Shown one piece after another: positions 16,835-25,958 of a stretch of 54,506 bases of DNA. Each line of letters opens with the position of its first letter. Position 1 is the stretch's first letter. The position numbers and the translations under genes were made by a program. The notes beneath the pieces were generated by a model that did no database searches, was not told the origin of the DNA, and saw nothing but the letters and a program-made list of their open reading frames with translations. The DNA comes from Puniceicoccaceae bacterium (GTDB lineage Bacteria > Verrucomicrobiota > Verrucomicrobiia > Opitutales > JAFGAQ01): contig JBEGIR010000084.1 in the NCBI GenBank assembly GCA_040224245.1, forward strand, positions 1 to 54,506. The letters run 5' to 3'.

Positions 16835-17839
16835 TCAATACCAGAAAAAGATGTCCGCCTTGCGCGAGCTTGCCTGGATTCCCGCTTTTTCATGATGGAA
16901 CAGCAACTCGCCCCAGGGTGACAGTTGGGTGGCGTCAAAATCTATCACCAGATCGAGCTGGGCAACGGGTTCATTGTTGCCGGACCACGACCAGCCCAGG
17001 TAGCCCAGGTCCCACTGCTCGCACGCCAGGAGAATGGCCTCGGCTGCGACTGGCTTGCCGTTGTGCTCCATGCCAAACTCTCCAACGATGATGCAGAGAT
17101 TTTGATCCATTGCACGCTGGAGATAGGCGCGTACTTCCTGCTCCGTCGGATACCATTCATACATGTGCACCGAAAACATCACGTTGCGCTCTGGATCGGA
17201 TTCCAGCAACTCCGGACCCTTTTCAAGCATCAACCCTTTCGAATCTTGCCCCCAATGTGCTCCATCGATCATGAGCGTGTGCTTGTATCCCGCATCCCGC
17301 AGTTGCTGAATGGCACTGAGGTGGAATTCGAACCACGCTGAACTGCCCTGATTTCCAAAGGGTTCATTCGCGATGTTGAGAATCACGCGATGATCTGTGC
17401 CACGCAGAACTTCAAAAATCCCGTCATCCAACCAATAATCCACAGCCGTCTGTGGGTTCGCCGCCTCGGGTTTGTCTCCATAGCCAGTCGCATCATGGAT
17501 TTCAACAACTGCCACAAGACTGAACCGCTCACACCAGTTGAGGACCTGGTTCAGCTCGTCCGGTGGAGTGCGGTTCCACTGCTCCCCATTGGAAAGCACG
17601 ATGCGAACGGTATTGCATCCCATCGCCGATGCCCGTTCGAGGGTCTCGTAGGTGTGCTCGGGGAACCAGGTGTGCGACACATTGACGCCACGCATGACCA
17701 GGGGCTGATCGTTGATATCCCTCAATACTGTGCCATCGACTTTAAACCCCTGAGGCAAGTCCAGTGAAACAGCAGTTGCAGCAGAAGCCAGTGCAAGTGT
17801 GAGACAGGCAACGTTCAGGATCTCTCGGGAAAATCGCAT
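16835..17839 (-). CDS. Secreted glycoside hydrolase family 5, endo-mannanase-like (GH5_8 type)
   Basis: A cleavable signal peptide (MRFSREILNVACLTLALASAATA) precedes a GH5 TIM barrel. The acid/base Glu is in VILNIANEP and the nucleophile Glu in IIVGEFG. Further matches to the bacterial mannanase subgroup GH5_8 are EIHDATGYGD, MIDGAHWGQD, FSVHMYEW and LGYLGWSWSGN. The expected activity is internal cleavage of beta-1,4-mannan in the periplasm or outside the cell. The ORF could start four codons earlier at 17851, but MRFSREI gives a normal signal. It is the last gene of a three-gene minus-strand hemicellulase run, 73 bp after the GH51 stop. No carbohydrate-binding module is visible. Confidence 0.88.
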   Translation of the reverse strand: MRFSREILNVACLTLALASAATAVSLDLPQGFKVDGTVLRDINDQPLVMRGVNVSHTWFPEHTYETLERASAMGCNTVRIVLSNGEQWNRTPPDELNQVLNWCERFSLVAVVEIHDATGYGDKPEAANPQTAVDYWLDDGIFEVLRGTDHRVILNIANEPFGNQGSSAWFEFHLSAIQQLRDAGYKHTLMIDGAHWGQDSKGLMLEKGPELLESDPERNVMFSVHMYEWYPTEQEVRAYLQRAMDQNLCIIVGEFGMEHNGKPVAAEAILLACEQWDLGYLGWSWSGNNEPVAQLDLVIDFDATQLSPWGELLFHHEKAGIQASSRKADIFFWY

Positions 17840-17912
17840 ACCCGACAGCATTCGGAATCGTCGACCAGAATCAAGCCAGATCGAGCGAATTCCGTGCCGT
17901 AAGGGATGGGAA

Positions 17913-19472
17913 TTATTGATACTCCAGAGTCAGAACCACGACGGACTTGGCCGGAATAGAAGCACTGAGCTTGCCGGAATCCAGCGAAAATTCCTCAAAC
18001 TCCGAAGGTTCAATCGCATTCGGTGAATCAAAGGTGTTGTGTGCATCCATCTCGGCGGCTGTCAGCACCCGGCCCTTCACAGAGGCAATGGACGCGCCGG
18101 ACAATGCGCAGTTCAGCGGCTTCGCAACTTCGGGATCAAGGTTGCAGATCGTCACGTTGACCACTCCGTCAGCATTGCTGGAGCAAGAGACGTGAAGACT
18201 GTTCACGGATTCCTCGCCATGAACATAGGCATCTGTCTGCAAGCGATGCTGCACGAGTGTGGCTTCATGGTGCACCTTGTACATCTCAAACACATGGTAA
18301 GTGGGTGTTTTGAGAATCTGTGCACCGTCCGTGAGGATCATCGCCTGCAATACGTTCACAACCTGAGCGATGTTTGCCATGCGCACTCGATCCGCATTCT
18401 GGTTGAAAATATTGAGATTGATCCCCGCCACCAGTGCATCGCGAAGCGTGTTTTGCTGCCATAGAAAACCTGGGTTGCGACCGGGTTCAGGATCATACCA
18501 GGTGCCCCATTCATCCACCATGAGTCCAATGCGCTTCTCGGGGTCGTACACATCCATGATGGCACTGTGTTTTGCAACCAACTCTTCCATGTAGAGCGTG
18601 CGCTTGAGCGTCGAAAACCACTCGTCCTCGCCAAATCCGGTGGACTTTCCTTTGTCCGACCAGTTACCCTTGGGCAGAGTGTAATAGTGCAGGGAAAGAC
18701 CGTCCATGTGGCGACCGGCGATGTGCATCAAAGTCTCGGTCCAGTCGTAGTCATCGCCACTGGCACCGCAGGCGATTTTGAAGAGACGGTTGTCACCGTA
18801 GTTTTTGGCAAAGGTTTTGAAATGGCGATACACGTCTGCGTAGTACTCGGCACGCATGTTGCCCCCGCAGCCCCAGTTTTCATTTCCAATCCCCAGATAT
18901 GTGACCTTCCACGGTTCCTCGCGACCGTTCTGACGGCGCAGGTTTGCCATTGGCGAAATTGCATCGGAGGTCATGTATTCAATCCACTCCATCATTTCCT
19001 GTGGCGTTCCGCTGCCCACATTCGCACTGATGAAGGGTTCCGCGCCAATCTGCTCACAAAGGTCCAGGAATTCGTGCGTTCCAAAATGGTTGTTTTCCAC
19101 CACACCGCCCCAATGAGTGTTGATCATGGTCGGACGTTCCTCCTTGGGGCCGATGCCATCCTTCCAGTGATACTCATCCGCAAAACAACCACCCGGCCAG
19201 CGAAGCACCGGAATATCCACTGCCTTGAGGGCTTCCACAACGTCGGTTCGAATCCCTCGCACATTTGGGATTTCACTGTCCTCACCCACCCAGATGCCTT
19301 CGTAAATACAGTGCCCCAGATGCTCGGAAAAATGTCCGTAGATGTTCGGATTGATCGTCGCTCCGGTGTGGTCCGGATAGATCATGAGTTCATTGGCTTG
19401 AAGGCTGCCTGCAAGCAGGGCAGCACCGGTTGCCAGGGCGGCAGCGGTCGATGGGTACCATGTCGATTTCAT
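17913..19472 (-). CDS. Secreted alpha-L-arabinofuranosidase, GH51
   Basis: A signal peptide of about 26 residues ([13 protein letters not shown]) leads a 519-residue GH51 enzyme. Family features: [21 protein letters not shown] near the N-terminus, [20 protein letters not shown] (90-109), acid/base E198 in [11 protein letters not shown], and nucleophile E321 in [14 protein letters not shown]. It removes terminal arabinofuranosyl branches from arabinoxylan or arabinan. Most GH51 enzymes are cytoplasmic, so the export signal is notable but has precedents. It starts 19 bp after the GH43 stop, so the two are surely one operon, and both would attack arabinose-decorated xylan. Confidence 0.93.
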   Translation of the reverse strand: MKSTWYPSTAAALATGAALLAGSLQANELMIYPDHTGATINPNIYGHFSEHLGHCIYEGIWVGEDSEIPNVRGIRTDVVEALKAVDIPVLRWPGGCFADEYHWKDGIGPKEERPTMINTHWGGVVENNHFGTHEFLDLCEQIGAEPFISANVGSGTPQEMMEWIEYMTSDAISPMANLRRQNGREEPWKVTYLGIGNENWGCGGNMRAEYYADVYRHFKTFAKNYGDNRLFKIACGASGDDYDWTETLMHIAGRHMDGLSLHYYTLPKGNWSDKGKSTGFGEDEWFSTLKRTLYMEELVAKHSAIMDVYDPEKRIGLMVDEWGTWYDPEPGRNPGFLWQQNTLRDALVAGINLNIFNQNADRVRMANIAQVVNVLQAMILTDGAQILKTPTYHVFEMYKVHHEATLVQHRLQTDAYVHGEESVNSLHVSCSSNADGVVNVTICNLDPEVAKPLNCALSGASIASVKGRVLTAAEMDAHNTFDSPNAIEPSEFEEFSLDSGKLSASIPAKSVVVLTLEYQ

Positions 19473-19491
19473 GTCGGTATTGGGTCGGGTT

Positions 19492-20898
19492 TCAGAATAC
19501 CTGCCATTCCATTACCCCGGGACGGGTTTCCGAATCCGGTGCAAACACGAGTCGCAGGCAGCGCGCTTCGACCGGAGTGGAAATCTGAACAGGGGAACCT
19601 TTCGCAGGGGTAAGAGAAAAGTCTTCCAGTAGCTCCCAAGTCGAGCCATCATCCGAGTGCTGAACAGTAAAGTGGTAGGGTTTCCACGCAAACTCCAAGC
19701 GCAGTTCCTGATGAGTCACCTGCATCCGCTTCCCGAGGTCCATCACGAGCGTTGGACGGGAATCCTCGGGATCCGGTTTCCAGAGCGTTGCATAGTTGTT
19801 ATCCTGCGCCTGATCTGCCCCTGTCCAGGAATGCTGCACCGACGATGCTTTCACCTGTCCACGCATTTCGGAAGCGGAGCTTGTGCGCAGGCGGGCAAAC
19901 CGTTCGACTCCATCGTGGCTGGGACGGATGTTGCGAATCCACCCGTGCTCATCCCATTCCAGCGGCTCCATACAGACCTGTCGCCCCACTACCTCCGGAT
20001 CGAAGGGAATGCTGTGGCGATGGTACAGGATGTAGTGTTCGCCTTCCAGTTCGACCACCGTGTGATGCCCGGGACTTAGTATGTTTTGAGAGTGATCCGA
20101 CACCAGGATGGGACTGTTGGGTGCTTCGACAAAGGGTCCGGTCGGGCCGTCTCCGACGGCATAGTGCACCTGATAGGTGTCTTCAATGGTTTTCCCGTCA
20201 GAATACATCAGGTAATAACGTCCGTCCCGCTTCACCATCAGCGGAGCCTCGAAAAAGTGCGGCGGCGTCACATCGACCACTTCTCCGGCAAAGGTCACCA
20301 TGTCCGCCTCAAGTGGAACGACCCAGCATTTCCCGTTGGTCCAGTTCCATCCAGATCCCCAATAGAGCCAAGGCTGCCCATCATCATCAATGAAGGCCTC
20401 CCCATCAATCATGTGGTAGCCGGGACGAAAATCCTCTGGAATCATGGGCTGATCCCCAAGAAGATTTTGCCAGGGTCCGAGCGGGTGGTTCGCAGAGCCA
20501 ACCCAGATTTCACTGCCAACGGAAACATACATGTAGAAGGCGCCATCGATGCCCTGCACTACCGAGGGTGCCCAGACCATTGCATCCTTGGAGGTGGGGC
20601 TTGTGCATGCTGCTTTGGTGGGCCAGTTGAGTTCGTGAAATTCCCAGTTGGCAAAATCCTCACTACTCCAGCAACCAAGCGTTTCCCCTCCCCAGGGATC
20701 GAGCGTGGCATAGAGATAATATCGTCCGTCGTGGGTTACCACCGAAGGGTCCGCATAATATCCTGGCAAAATGGGGTTGCCTGAATCCGGGCAGAGTCCG
20801 GAAGGAAGTTCGGAACTCGCTGCCATTGCCGAATGGCATTGCAGCGTCATGGAGATTGCGATCACACAAGACAGAATGGGGTTGTTCATGAACTCCAT
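19492..20898 (-). CDS. Secreted GH43 family glycosidase with C-terminal beta-sandwich module
   Basis: After a signal peptide ([16 protein letters not shown]) comes a five-bladed propeller GH43 domain to about residue 345. The base Asp is D50 in GYYADPSVV, the modulator Asp is in [11 protein letters not shown] and the acid Glu in MIDGEAFID. The last 100 residues ([30 protein letters not shown]) resemble an F5/8 type C or CBM32-like module that would bind sugars. Likely activity is beta-xylosidase or alpha-L-arabinofuranosidase; GH43 specificity cannot be read from the motifs. It is the first gene of the GH43-GH51-GH5 run. An alternative start is ATG 20889 (MNNPILSC). Confidence 0.9.
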   Translation of the reverse strand: MEFMNNPILSCVIAISMTLQCHSAMAASSELPSGLCPDSGNPILPGYYADPSVVTHDGRYYLYATLDPWGGETLGCWSSEDFANWEFHELNWPTKAACTSPTSKDAMVWAPSVVQGIDGAFYMYVSVGSEIWVGSANHPLGPWQNLLGDQPMIPEDFRPGYHMIDGEAFIDDDGQPWLYWGSGWNWTNGKCWVVPLEADMVTFAGEVVDVTPPHFFEAPLMVKRDGRYYLMYSDGKTIEDTYQVHYAVGDGPTGPFVEAPNSPILVSDHSQNILSPGHHTVVELEGEHYILYHRHSIPFDPEVVGRQVCMEPLEWDEHGWIRNIRPSHDGVERFARLRTSSASEMRGQVKASSVQHSWTGADQAQDNNYATLWKPDPEDSRPTLVMDLGKRMQVTHQELRLEFAWKPYHFTVQHSDDGSTWELLEDFSLTPAKGSPVQISTPVEARCLRLVFAPDSETRPGVMEWQVF

Positions 20899-21041
20899 TC
20901 AACCCAATTTGCCCAACATTTCGAACTCAATCGCATCCCCCAAATGGGTGAAACCTTCGCTCCAGATGCACGACTTGATCATTTCCAAATTCGCACCAGC
21001 ACCCTCTTTACACGGCACAGAGGGTGCAAGGTCTCCACTCG

Positions 21042-23639
21042 CTAACTCGTGATTGCATAGGCCAGATCGTCATTTTCCACCCGAAGGTCCACCCTCGATC
21101 CGTCCTGCAGCTCGCCCGCAATGAGCAGGCGCGCGATGAGCGTTTCCACGCGTTTTTGAAGAAACCGTCGAAGGGGACGCGCACCGTAAACGGGATCATA
21201 GCCCCGCTCAGCGATCCACTGTTTCGCCTCATCCGTGAGGTGGAGCAGAATCTTGCGGTCCGCAAGGCGTTGGTTGATCTCTGCCAGCAGCAGTTCCTCG
21301 ATGCGCTCAATCTCTTCGAGCGTCAGCGGCTTGAAGAGCACGGTGTCATCAATTCGATTGAGAAATTCCGGACGAAAAGCGTGGCGCAGTTCCGCCATCA
21401 CCGACTCCCGCACACTCTCGGGGATTTCACTGCCCGTCACACCCTCCTGCAGATAACGACTGCCGATGTTCGAGGTCATGATGATGATCGTGTTCTTGAA
21501 GTCGACGGTTCGTCCCTGCGAATCGGTGATGCGCCCGTCATCAAGCACCTGCAGCAGCACGTTGAAAACGTCGGGATGCGCCTTCTCGATCTCGTCAAAC
21601 AAGACCACCGAGTAGGGTTTGCGGCGAACCGCCTCTGTCAGCTGTCCACCTTCGTCATAGCCCACGTATCCCGGAGGTGCTCCGATCAGTCGGGCCACTG
21701 CGTGTTTTTCCATGTACTCCGACATGTCAATGCGAGTGAGGTTTTGCTCGGAATCAAAAAGCGTCGCCGCCAATGTCTTCGCCATCTCGGTCTTTCCCAC
21801 TCCTGTGGGTCCAAGAAACAGGAACGATCCGATGGGGCGGTCCTGATCCTTGATGCCTGCACGAGCACGCAAAATGGCCTCCGTTGTGAGCGTTACCGCT
21901 TCATCCTGACCGATCACACGCTCATGCAGGATGCTTTCAAGCCGCAGTAGTTTTTCCCGCTCCCCCTCAAGCAGCCGCGTCACGGGGATACCGCTCCAGC
22001 GTGCGATGATCTCCGCAATTTCCTCGCTGGTCACCTCCTCTTTGAGCAGATGCCCCGAATGATCGGCACTCTCGAACGCTCGCAATTCGGCTTCGAGACG
22101 TGGCAGGGTGCCATGTCGCAGCTCAGCGACCCGGCTCAGGTTGTAGTCCCGCTCGGCGCGCTCCATTTCGAGCCGGGTATGCTCAATCTCCTCACGCAGT
22201 TTGCGTCCGCGATTAAGCTGTGCTTTTTCGTCGTTCCAGCGCTCCTTGAGTTCCCGAAGTTTCTCACGATCCGCGTCGAGTTCACCCGAAAGTGTTTTGA
22301 GGCGATCCCTGGACCCTGCATCCTTCTCCTGCTTGAGTGCCGCCTCTTCAATCTCCAGCTGCATCACGCGGCGGTGGAGGTCATCGACCTCTGTGGGCAT
22401 GCTGTCGATCTCGGTGCGGATCATCGCACACGCCTCATCCACGAGGTCGATCGCCTTGTCGGGAAGGAAACGATCCGAAATGTAGCGGTTTGACATCACC
22501 GCCGCATTCACAAGCGCATTGTCCTGAATCTTCACACCATGATGCACTTCAAAGCGCTCCTTGAGTCCCCGAAGGATCGAAATGGTATCTTCCACGGTGG
22601 GCTGATCCACTTTCACCGTCTGAAACCTGCGCTCCAGTGCGGCGTCTTTTTCAATGTATTTTCGATACTCGTCCAGTGTGGTGGCCCCGATACAATGCAG
22701 CTCCCCGCGTGCGAGCATGGGCTTGAGCATGTTGCCCGCATCAATCGCACCTTCAGCCTTGCCTGCACCGACAATGGTATGCAGTTCGTCAATGAATAAA
22801 AGGATCTGGCCATCGCTGCCCTTAACCTCCTGCAGCACCGCTTTGAGTCGCTCCTCAAATTCACCACGAAACTTAGCACCCGCCAGGAGCGACCCCATGT
22901 CGAGACTGAAAATGGTCTTGTCTTTCAATCCTTCCGGTACGTCGCCTCGAACAATGCGTTGAGCGAGGCCTTCTGCAATTGCGGTCTTTCCCACTCCGGG
23001 TTCGCCGATCAGCACAGGATTGTTTTTTGTTTTGCGAGAGAGGATGCGAATCACGCGTCGAATCTCCTCATCACGTCCGATCACGGGATCCAGTTTGTTC
23101 TGTCGCGCCTTTTCCACGAGGTCTTCACCGTATTTCTCAAGAGCCTGGAACGTCGATTCGGGGTTTTCAGAAGTAACCCGCTGGTTTCCGCGCACTTCGG
23201 ATAACACCTTCATGACGGCGGCACGGTTCAGTTCAAAATTCTTGAGGAATTTTTTCAGATCCGTTGGTTCGGCCACTTCAAGGATTCCCAATAACAGGTG
23301 TTCAGTGCTGGTAAATTCATCCCGCAATTCTGTCGTCGCCTTTTCCGCAGCCGTGAGAATTTGCTGCATGTGAGCAGCCATGTAGGCCCCGGATGCACTC
23401 GTATTTCCACTTGCAGAGGGAAGCCGATCCAGCTCGCGATCAAGCGCGACCGCAATGGCATTGGCACCTTGCGGCATCTTGTTGAGAAGCGCAGGGACCA
23501 CTCCATGATCCTGATTCACCAATGCGTGCAGGAGGTGCCAGCTTTCCACCTGGGCATGCCGACGTTTCTGGGAAAGATTCTGCGCTTCAACAATCGCCTC
23601 TCTGGACTTTTCCGTATATTTTTTGAAGTTCGCGTTCAT
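21042..23639 (-). CDS. clpB: Chaperone ClpB (disaggregase)
   Basis: An 865-residue AAA+ hexameric disaggregase that works with DnaK to rescue aggregated proteins. It has an N-terminal Clp repeat domain (1-145), first ATPase with Walker A GEPGVGKT (212-219) and Walker B LLFIDELH, the long coiled-coil middle domain (about 410-530, which marks ClpB rather than ClpA or ClpC), second ATPase with GPTGVGKT (610-617) and [11 protein letters not shown], and a C-terminal small domain. A strong AGGGAG ribosome site lies seven bases before the ATG. The 148 bp upstream shows no CIRCE element or convincing sigma-32 promoter. It is a single-gene unit. Confidence 0.97.
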   Translation of the reverse strand: MNANFKKYTEKSREAIVEAQNLSQKRRHAQVESWHLLHALVNQDHGVVPALLNKMPQGANAIAVALDRELDRLPSASGNTSASGAYMAAHMQQILTAAEKATTELRDEFTSTEHLLLGILEVAEPTDLKKFLKNFELNRAAVMKVLSEVRGNQRVTSENPESTFQALEKYGEDLVEKARQNKLDPVIGRDEEIRRVIRILSRKTKNNPVLIGEPGVGKTAIAEGLAQRIVRGDVPEGLKDKTIFSLDMGSLLAGAKFRGEFEERLKAVLQEVKGSDGQILLFIDELHTIVGAGKAEGAIDAGNMLKPMLARGELHCIGATTLDEYRKYIEKDAALERRFQTVKVDQPTVEDTISILRGLKERFEVHHGVKIQDNALVNAAVMSNRYISDRFLPDKAIDLVDEACAMIRTEIDSMPTEVDDLHRRVMQLEIEEAALKQEKDAGSRDRLKTLSGELDADREKLRELKERWNDEKAQLNRGRKLREEIEHTRLEMERAERDYNLSRVAELRHGTLPRLEAELRAFESADHSGHLLKEEVTSEEIAEIIARWSGIPVTRLLEGEREKLLRLESILHERVIGQDEAVTLTTEAILRARAGIKDQDRPIGSFLFLGPTGVGKTEMAKTLAATLFDSEQNLTRIDMSEYMEKHAVARLIGAPPGYVGYDEGGQLTEAVRRKPYSVVLFDEIEKAHPDVFNVLLQVLDDGRITDSQGRTVDFKNTIIIMTSNIGSRYLQEGVTGSEIPESVRESVMAELRHAFRPEFLNRIDDTVLFKPLTLEEIERIEELLLAEINQRLADRKILLHLTDEAKQWIAERGYDPVYGARPLRRFLQKRVETLIARLLIAGELQDGSRVDLRVENDDLAYAITS

Positions 23640-23787
23640 GATTTGCTCCCTGCAGGTTTCGTACCGTTAATATTGGTGCTTTAAGTATCGTATTTGCAGC
23701 AGTTTAACAACCCGAAGCACTTCAAAATCGGGCGTATTCGGGCAGAACTGAGTCAAAATGACACAACCACAAACAGACATATGGATC

Positions 23788-24070
23788 GGGCTTTCAGCCC
23801 TCGCGGCATGGACACCCCTTCACACCTGGGCCTGCGACCCAGGCTGGTTTGAAACGGGGCGTTGCCCCGGGAAACTGGCACGACTCATCAAATTCCATAC
23901 AGGCGTCAAATCCTTCAAGGCTTGAATACGATACGATTTGTCCCTTGCCAACTGACGCTACCCGTGGCAGCATCAGATCCTCCGATCCTGCGCCAACGGC
24001 GCAATCCATACCAGCCTGGGGCGACGCCCCAGGAAACCTCACACACCACCAATCCAAGGGCTGAAAGCCC
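23788..24070 (+). repeat. Palindrome block A upstream of the Y1 transposase
   Basis: This block fills most of the 448-bp gap between clpB and the transposase. It starts with three hairpins in forward order: GGGCTTTCAGCCC (23788-23800), CCTGGGCCTGCGACCCAGG (23825-23843) and CGGGGCGTTGCCCCG (23855-23869). After about 145 bp without obvious structure it ends in two more: CCTGGGGCGACGCCCCAGG (24015-24033) and GGGCTGAAAGCCC (24058-24070). The final 13-mer is the reverse complement of the first, and both ends have 24 bases between the two outer hairpins, so the block is bounded by inverted repeats. The rest of the gap (23640-23787) holds only the clpB upstream region. Confidence 0.88.
23865..24042 (+). 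repeat. 178-bp direct repeat, copy 1
   Basis: This stretch recurs at 24853-25030 with about ten differences by eye, including one single-base deletion and one insertion that cancel. The last 91 bases (23952-24042 against 24940-25030) read as identical. The two copies flank the transposase gene in the same orientation. Confidence 0.9.
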
Positions 24071-24565
24071 GTGCCATCCTCCTCGAAATGCCTCAATCAC
24101 TCTCCTTCCTTCTCGTGCATATCGTTTTCAGCACCAAAGATCGTGCCCCCATCCTCGATCACAAAACCCGTCATGCACTTTTTGCCTACCTTGCGACGGT
24201 GGCCCGAAATGAACATTGCGAATGCTTTCGGGTGGGAGGTGTCACCGATCATGTCCATCTGGCCATTCGACTTGAACGAACTTGCTCTGTGGCAAAGCTT
24301 GTTGAACGGCTGAAAACCACGTCTTCCAAATGGATTAAACCCCAATCACCGGTATTCTCCGATTTTGCATGGCAGCGAGGATACGGAGCATTTTCAGTAC
24401 GTCCAAGCGATCTGGAAGCCTTGATTCAATATATCGACAATCAGGAATCCCACCATCGGACTCGCACATTTCAGGATGAGTATCGTTCGTTTCTGACCAA
24501 ATATGGAGTCAAATTCGACGAACGATTCGTGTGGCAATAATAGCGATAGATCGGGCTTTCAGCCC
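24058..24565 (+). mobile_element. Candidate IS200-like / REP-associated transposase unit
   Basis: The transposase gene is tightly enclosed by mirror-image 13-mer palindromes: GGGCTGAAAGCCC ending 17 bases before its start, and GGGCTTTCAGCCC starting 12 bases after its stop. IS200/IS605 elements and RAYT loci use subterminal hairpins as the Y1 enzyme's recognition sites, so these are reasonable candidate ends. True cleavage sites cannot be read from one copy. The larger repeat blocks on both sides suggest the repeats are REP-like sequences mobilised by this enzyme and not only the ends of one insertion. Confidence 0.5.
24088..24540 (+). CDS. IS200-like Y1 transposase (REP-associated tyrosine transposase type)
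   Basis: A 150-residue protein of the Transposase_17 (Y1_Tnp) family. It starts MPQSLSFLLVHIVFSTKDR, carries the HUH metal motif as DHVHLAI and the probable catalytic tyrosine in LIQYIDNQESHH, with an RTFQDEYRSFL tail typical of the family. These single-domain enzymes nick single-stranded DNA at hairpins. It is complete, with no frameshift. Its immediate neighbours are palindromic repeats on both sides, the layout of RAYT genes and REP sequences. Whether it moves itself as IS200 does, or only its repeats, cannot be told here. Confidence 0.93.
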   Translation: MPQSLSFLLVHIVFSTKDRAPILDHKTRHALFAYLATVARNEHCECFRVGGVTDHVHLAIRLERTCSVAKLVERLKTTSSKWIKPQSPVFSDFAWQRGYGAFSVRPSDLEALIQYIDNQESHHRTRTFQDEYRSFLTKYGVKFDERFVWQ

Positions 24566-25056
24566 TCACGGCATGCGGCCACCCTTCCCACCTGGGCCTG
24601 CGACCCAGGCTGGTTTGAAACGGGGCATTGCCCCGGAGAAAACATCCGACGATGGTTTTCACACGGATCCGGCAACATTCCTGTCCGACAGGCTCCCGTG
24701 GGTCGGGCTTCCAGCCCTCGCGGCATGGACCGGTCCTTCTCACCTGGGCCTGCGACCCAGGCTGGTTTGAAACGGGGCGTTGCCCCGGGAAAGGGAGCTG
24801 GACGCAATCCGGGACCAGGTGTAAAACCCAAGCTGGCATGAAACGGGCGTTGCCCCGGGAAACTGGCATGACTCCTCAAATTCCATACAGGCGTCAGATC
24901 CTTCAGGGCTTGAAAACGAACGTCTTGTCCCTTGCCAACCTGACGCTACCCGTGGCAGCATCAGATCCTCCGATCCTGCGCCAACGGCGCAATCCATACC
25001 AGCCTGGGGCGACGCCCCAGGAAACCTCACAACCGATATTCGAGGGCTGAAAGCCC
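24553..25056 (+). repeat. Palindrome block B downstream of the Y1 transposase
   Basis: This block explains most of the 578-bp gap after the transposase. It has two full forward triads: GGGCTTTCAGCCC (24553-24565), CCTGGGCCTGCGACCCAGG (24591-24609), CGGGGCATTGCCCCG (24621-24635); and GGGCTTCCAGCCC (24705-24717), the same 19-mer (24743-24761), CGGGGCGTTGCCCCG (24773-24787). Then comes a degenerate triad (about 24813-24857), the second 178-bp repeat copy, and the reversed end pair CCTGGGGCGACGCCCCAGG (25003-25021) and GGGCTGAAAGCCC (25044-25056). In two triads the changed base lies within the stem or loop while most pairing is kept. The last 62 bp before the next gene show nothing. Confidence 0.88.
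24853..25030 (+). repeat. 178-bp direct repeat, copy 2
   Basis: Second copy of the sequence at 23865-24042, same orientation and length. The hairpins just before it are decayed here (ACGGGCGTTGCCCCG lacks one G; the 19-mer palindrome is degenerate), while its 3' half and the reversed end hairpins are intact. Confidence 0.9.
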
Positions 25057-25118
25057 GTGCCATCCGCTTCCATCTGTTCCCCTGCAACGCATGGAAACAC
25101 CACAAATCGGATGGGGGC

Positions 25119-25682
25119 CTAACGGTCAAACGCGATGTCCTTGCGCGCCGAAGGAATGGACACCGAAAATCCACAGAGCACATCGATCAGGGAGATGATT
25201 CCCAAAATCAAAAACGTTCCCGTCCCTGCAGGTGCCCAGATCAAAAAGGCCACCAAATACGCAATAAACACAAAGGTCGATAGCATGTGATCAATGATGG
25301 ACCCCGAATCCGAACGGGTGGCTTTGAAAATTTCAATAAACAGCAGGAACAGTGCGGCGATGATCAGCAGATCATTGATCGTGACATTGAGTGACGCTGA
25401 TGAGATCAGTCCGATCTTAAAAATGGGCTTGGGTCCACGGTGTACCCCTGTCGGCTTTTCCATGGGTAACGGCTCCGGTTTCACCTCAACAGGTCCACCG
25501 GTTTCGGACGGTGTGACCTCTTCCGATCCGTCTTCAGAATCCGTAGAGATTACAGCGGGAATCACAGCATCTGCCGAAATTTCCTTCTTCGACACACCGA
25601 GATGTGACGGAAATGTCATTGCGAGCACAGCATAGGCCAACAAAACAAACAACAGCAGGGGGACTTTGATCAGGACTTTCAT
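25119..25682 (-). CDS. Uncharacterised membrane protein
   Basis: No family recognised. From ATG 25682 the product is 187 residues: an N-terminal hydrophobic helix (MKVLIKVPLLLFVLLAYAVL) acting as a signal or anchor, an acidic Pro/Glu/Ser-rich linker (about 35-85), and then three helices in the C-terminal half (NDLLIIAALFLLFIEIF; LSTFVFIAYLVAFLIWAP; TFLILGIISLIDVLCGF). The same frame is open to an upstream ATG at 25835, but those 51 residues look like non-coding translation. It may be a small membrane protein of unknown role, and it has no operon partner: the repeat block lies downstream and a divergent gene upstream. Confidence 0.65.
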   Translation of the reverse strand: MKVLIKVPLLLFVLLAYAVLAMTFPSHLGVSKKEISADAVIPAVISTDSEDGSEEVTPSETGGPVEVKPEPLPMEKPTGVHRGPKPIFKIGLISSASLNVTINDLLIIAALFLLFIEIFKATRSDSGSIIDHMLSTFVFIAYLVAFLIWAPAGTGTFLILGIISLIDVLCGFSVSIPSARKDIAFDR

Positions 25683-25958
25683 GACAACCAACTTGAATTG
25701 AGTGGGGAGATTCACCTGCAATCCGGAGATTCGGAACAGGATGCTGGACCTGAAAAGATGGAACGAATTGCCGCAGGAGTCAATCGAGCGTTCTGGATTG
25801 CCCCGGTTCTCATTCCCAAGTGGACGAAACTCCAATCACAATACGCTCCGCGCAAAGAATCCCGCCTCAATTGTAAGCGCGAATCAATCCCCAATTTCTG
25901 CAGAATTTTGCTAAGTTTACCCGTATCATGATAGGACTGAACCCCACCCCCAACTGTC

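Noticed and set aside
18567-19613. Long plus-strand open frame of 348 codons opposite the GH51 gene.
   Set aside because: It is antisense to an enzyme with clear catalytic motifs, and its product has no coherent domain.
21024-21950. 308-codon plus-strand frame opposite clpB.
   Set aside because: Antisense shadow of a conserved chaperone gene.
24503-24841. Open frames running through the palindrome block after the transposase.
   Set aside because: They arise from GC-rich repeats lacking stops; the products repeat the same peptide in several frames and have no start signals.
23788-25056. Repeat array considered as a CRISPR locus.
   Set aside because: The repeats are palindromes of three kinds with unequal, partly conserved spacers and a transposase between them; there are no uniform repeats, unique spacers or cas genes.
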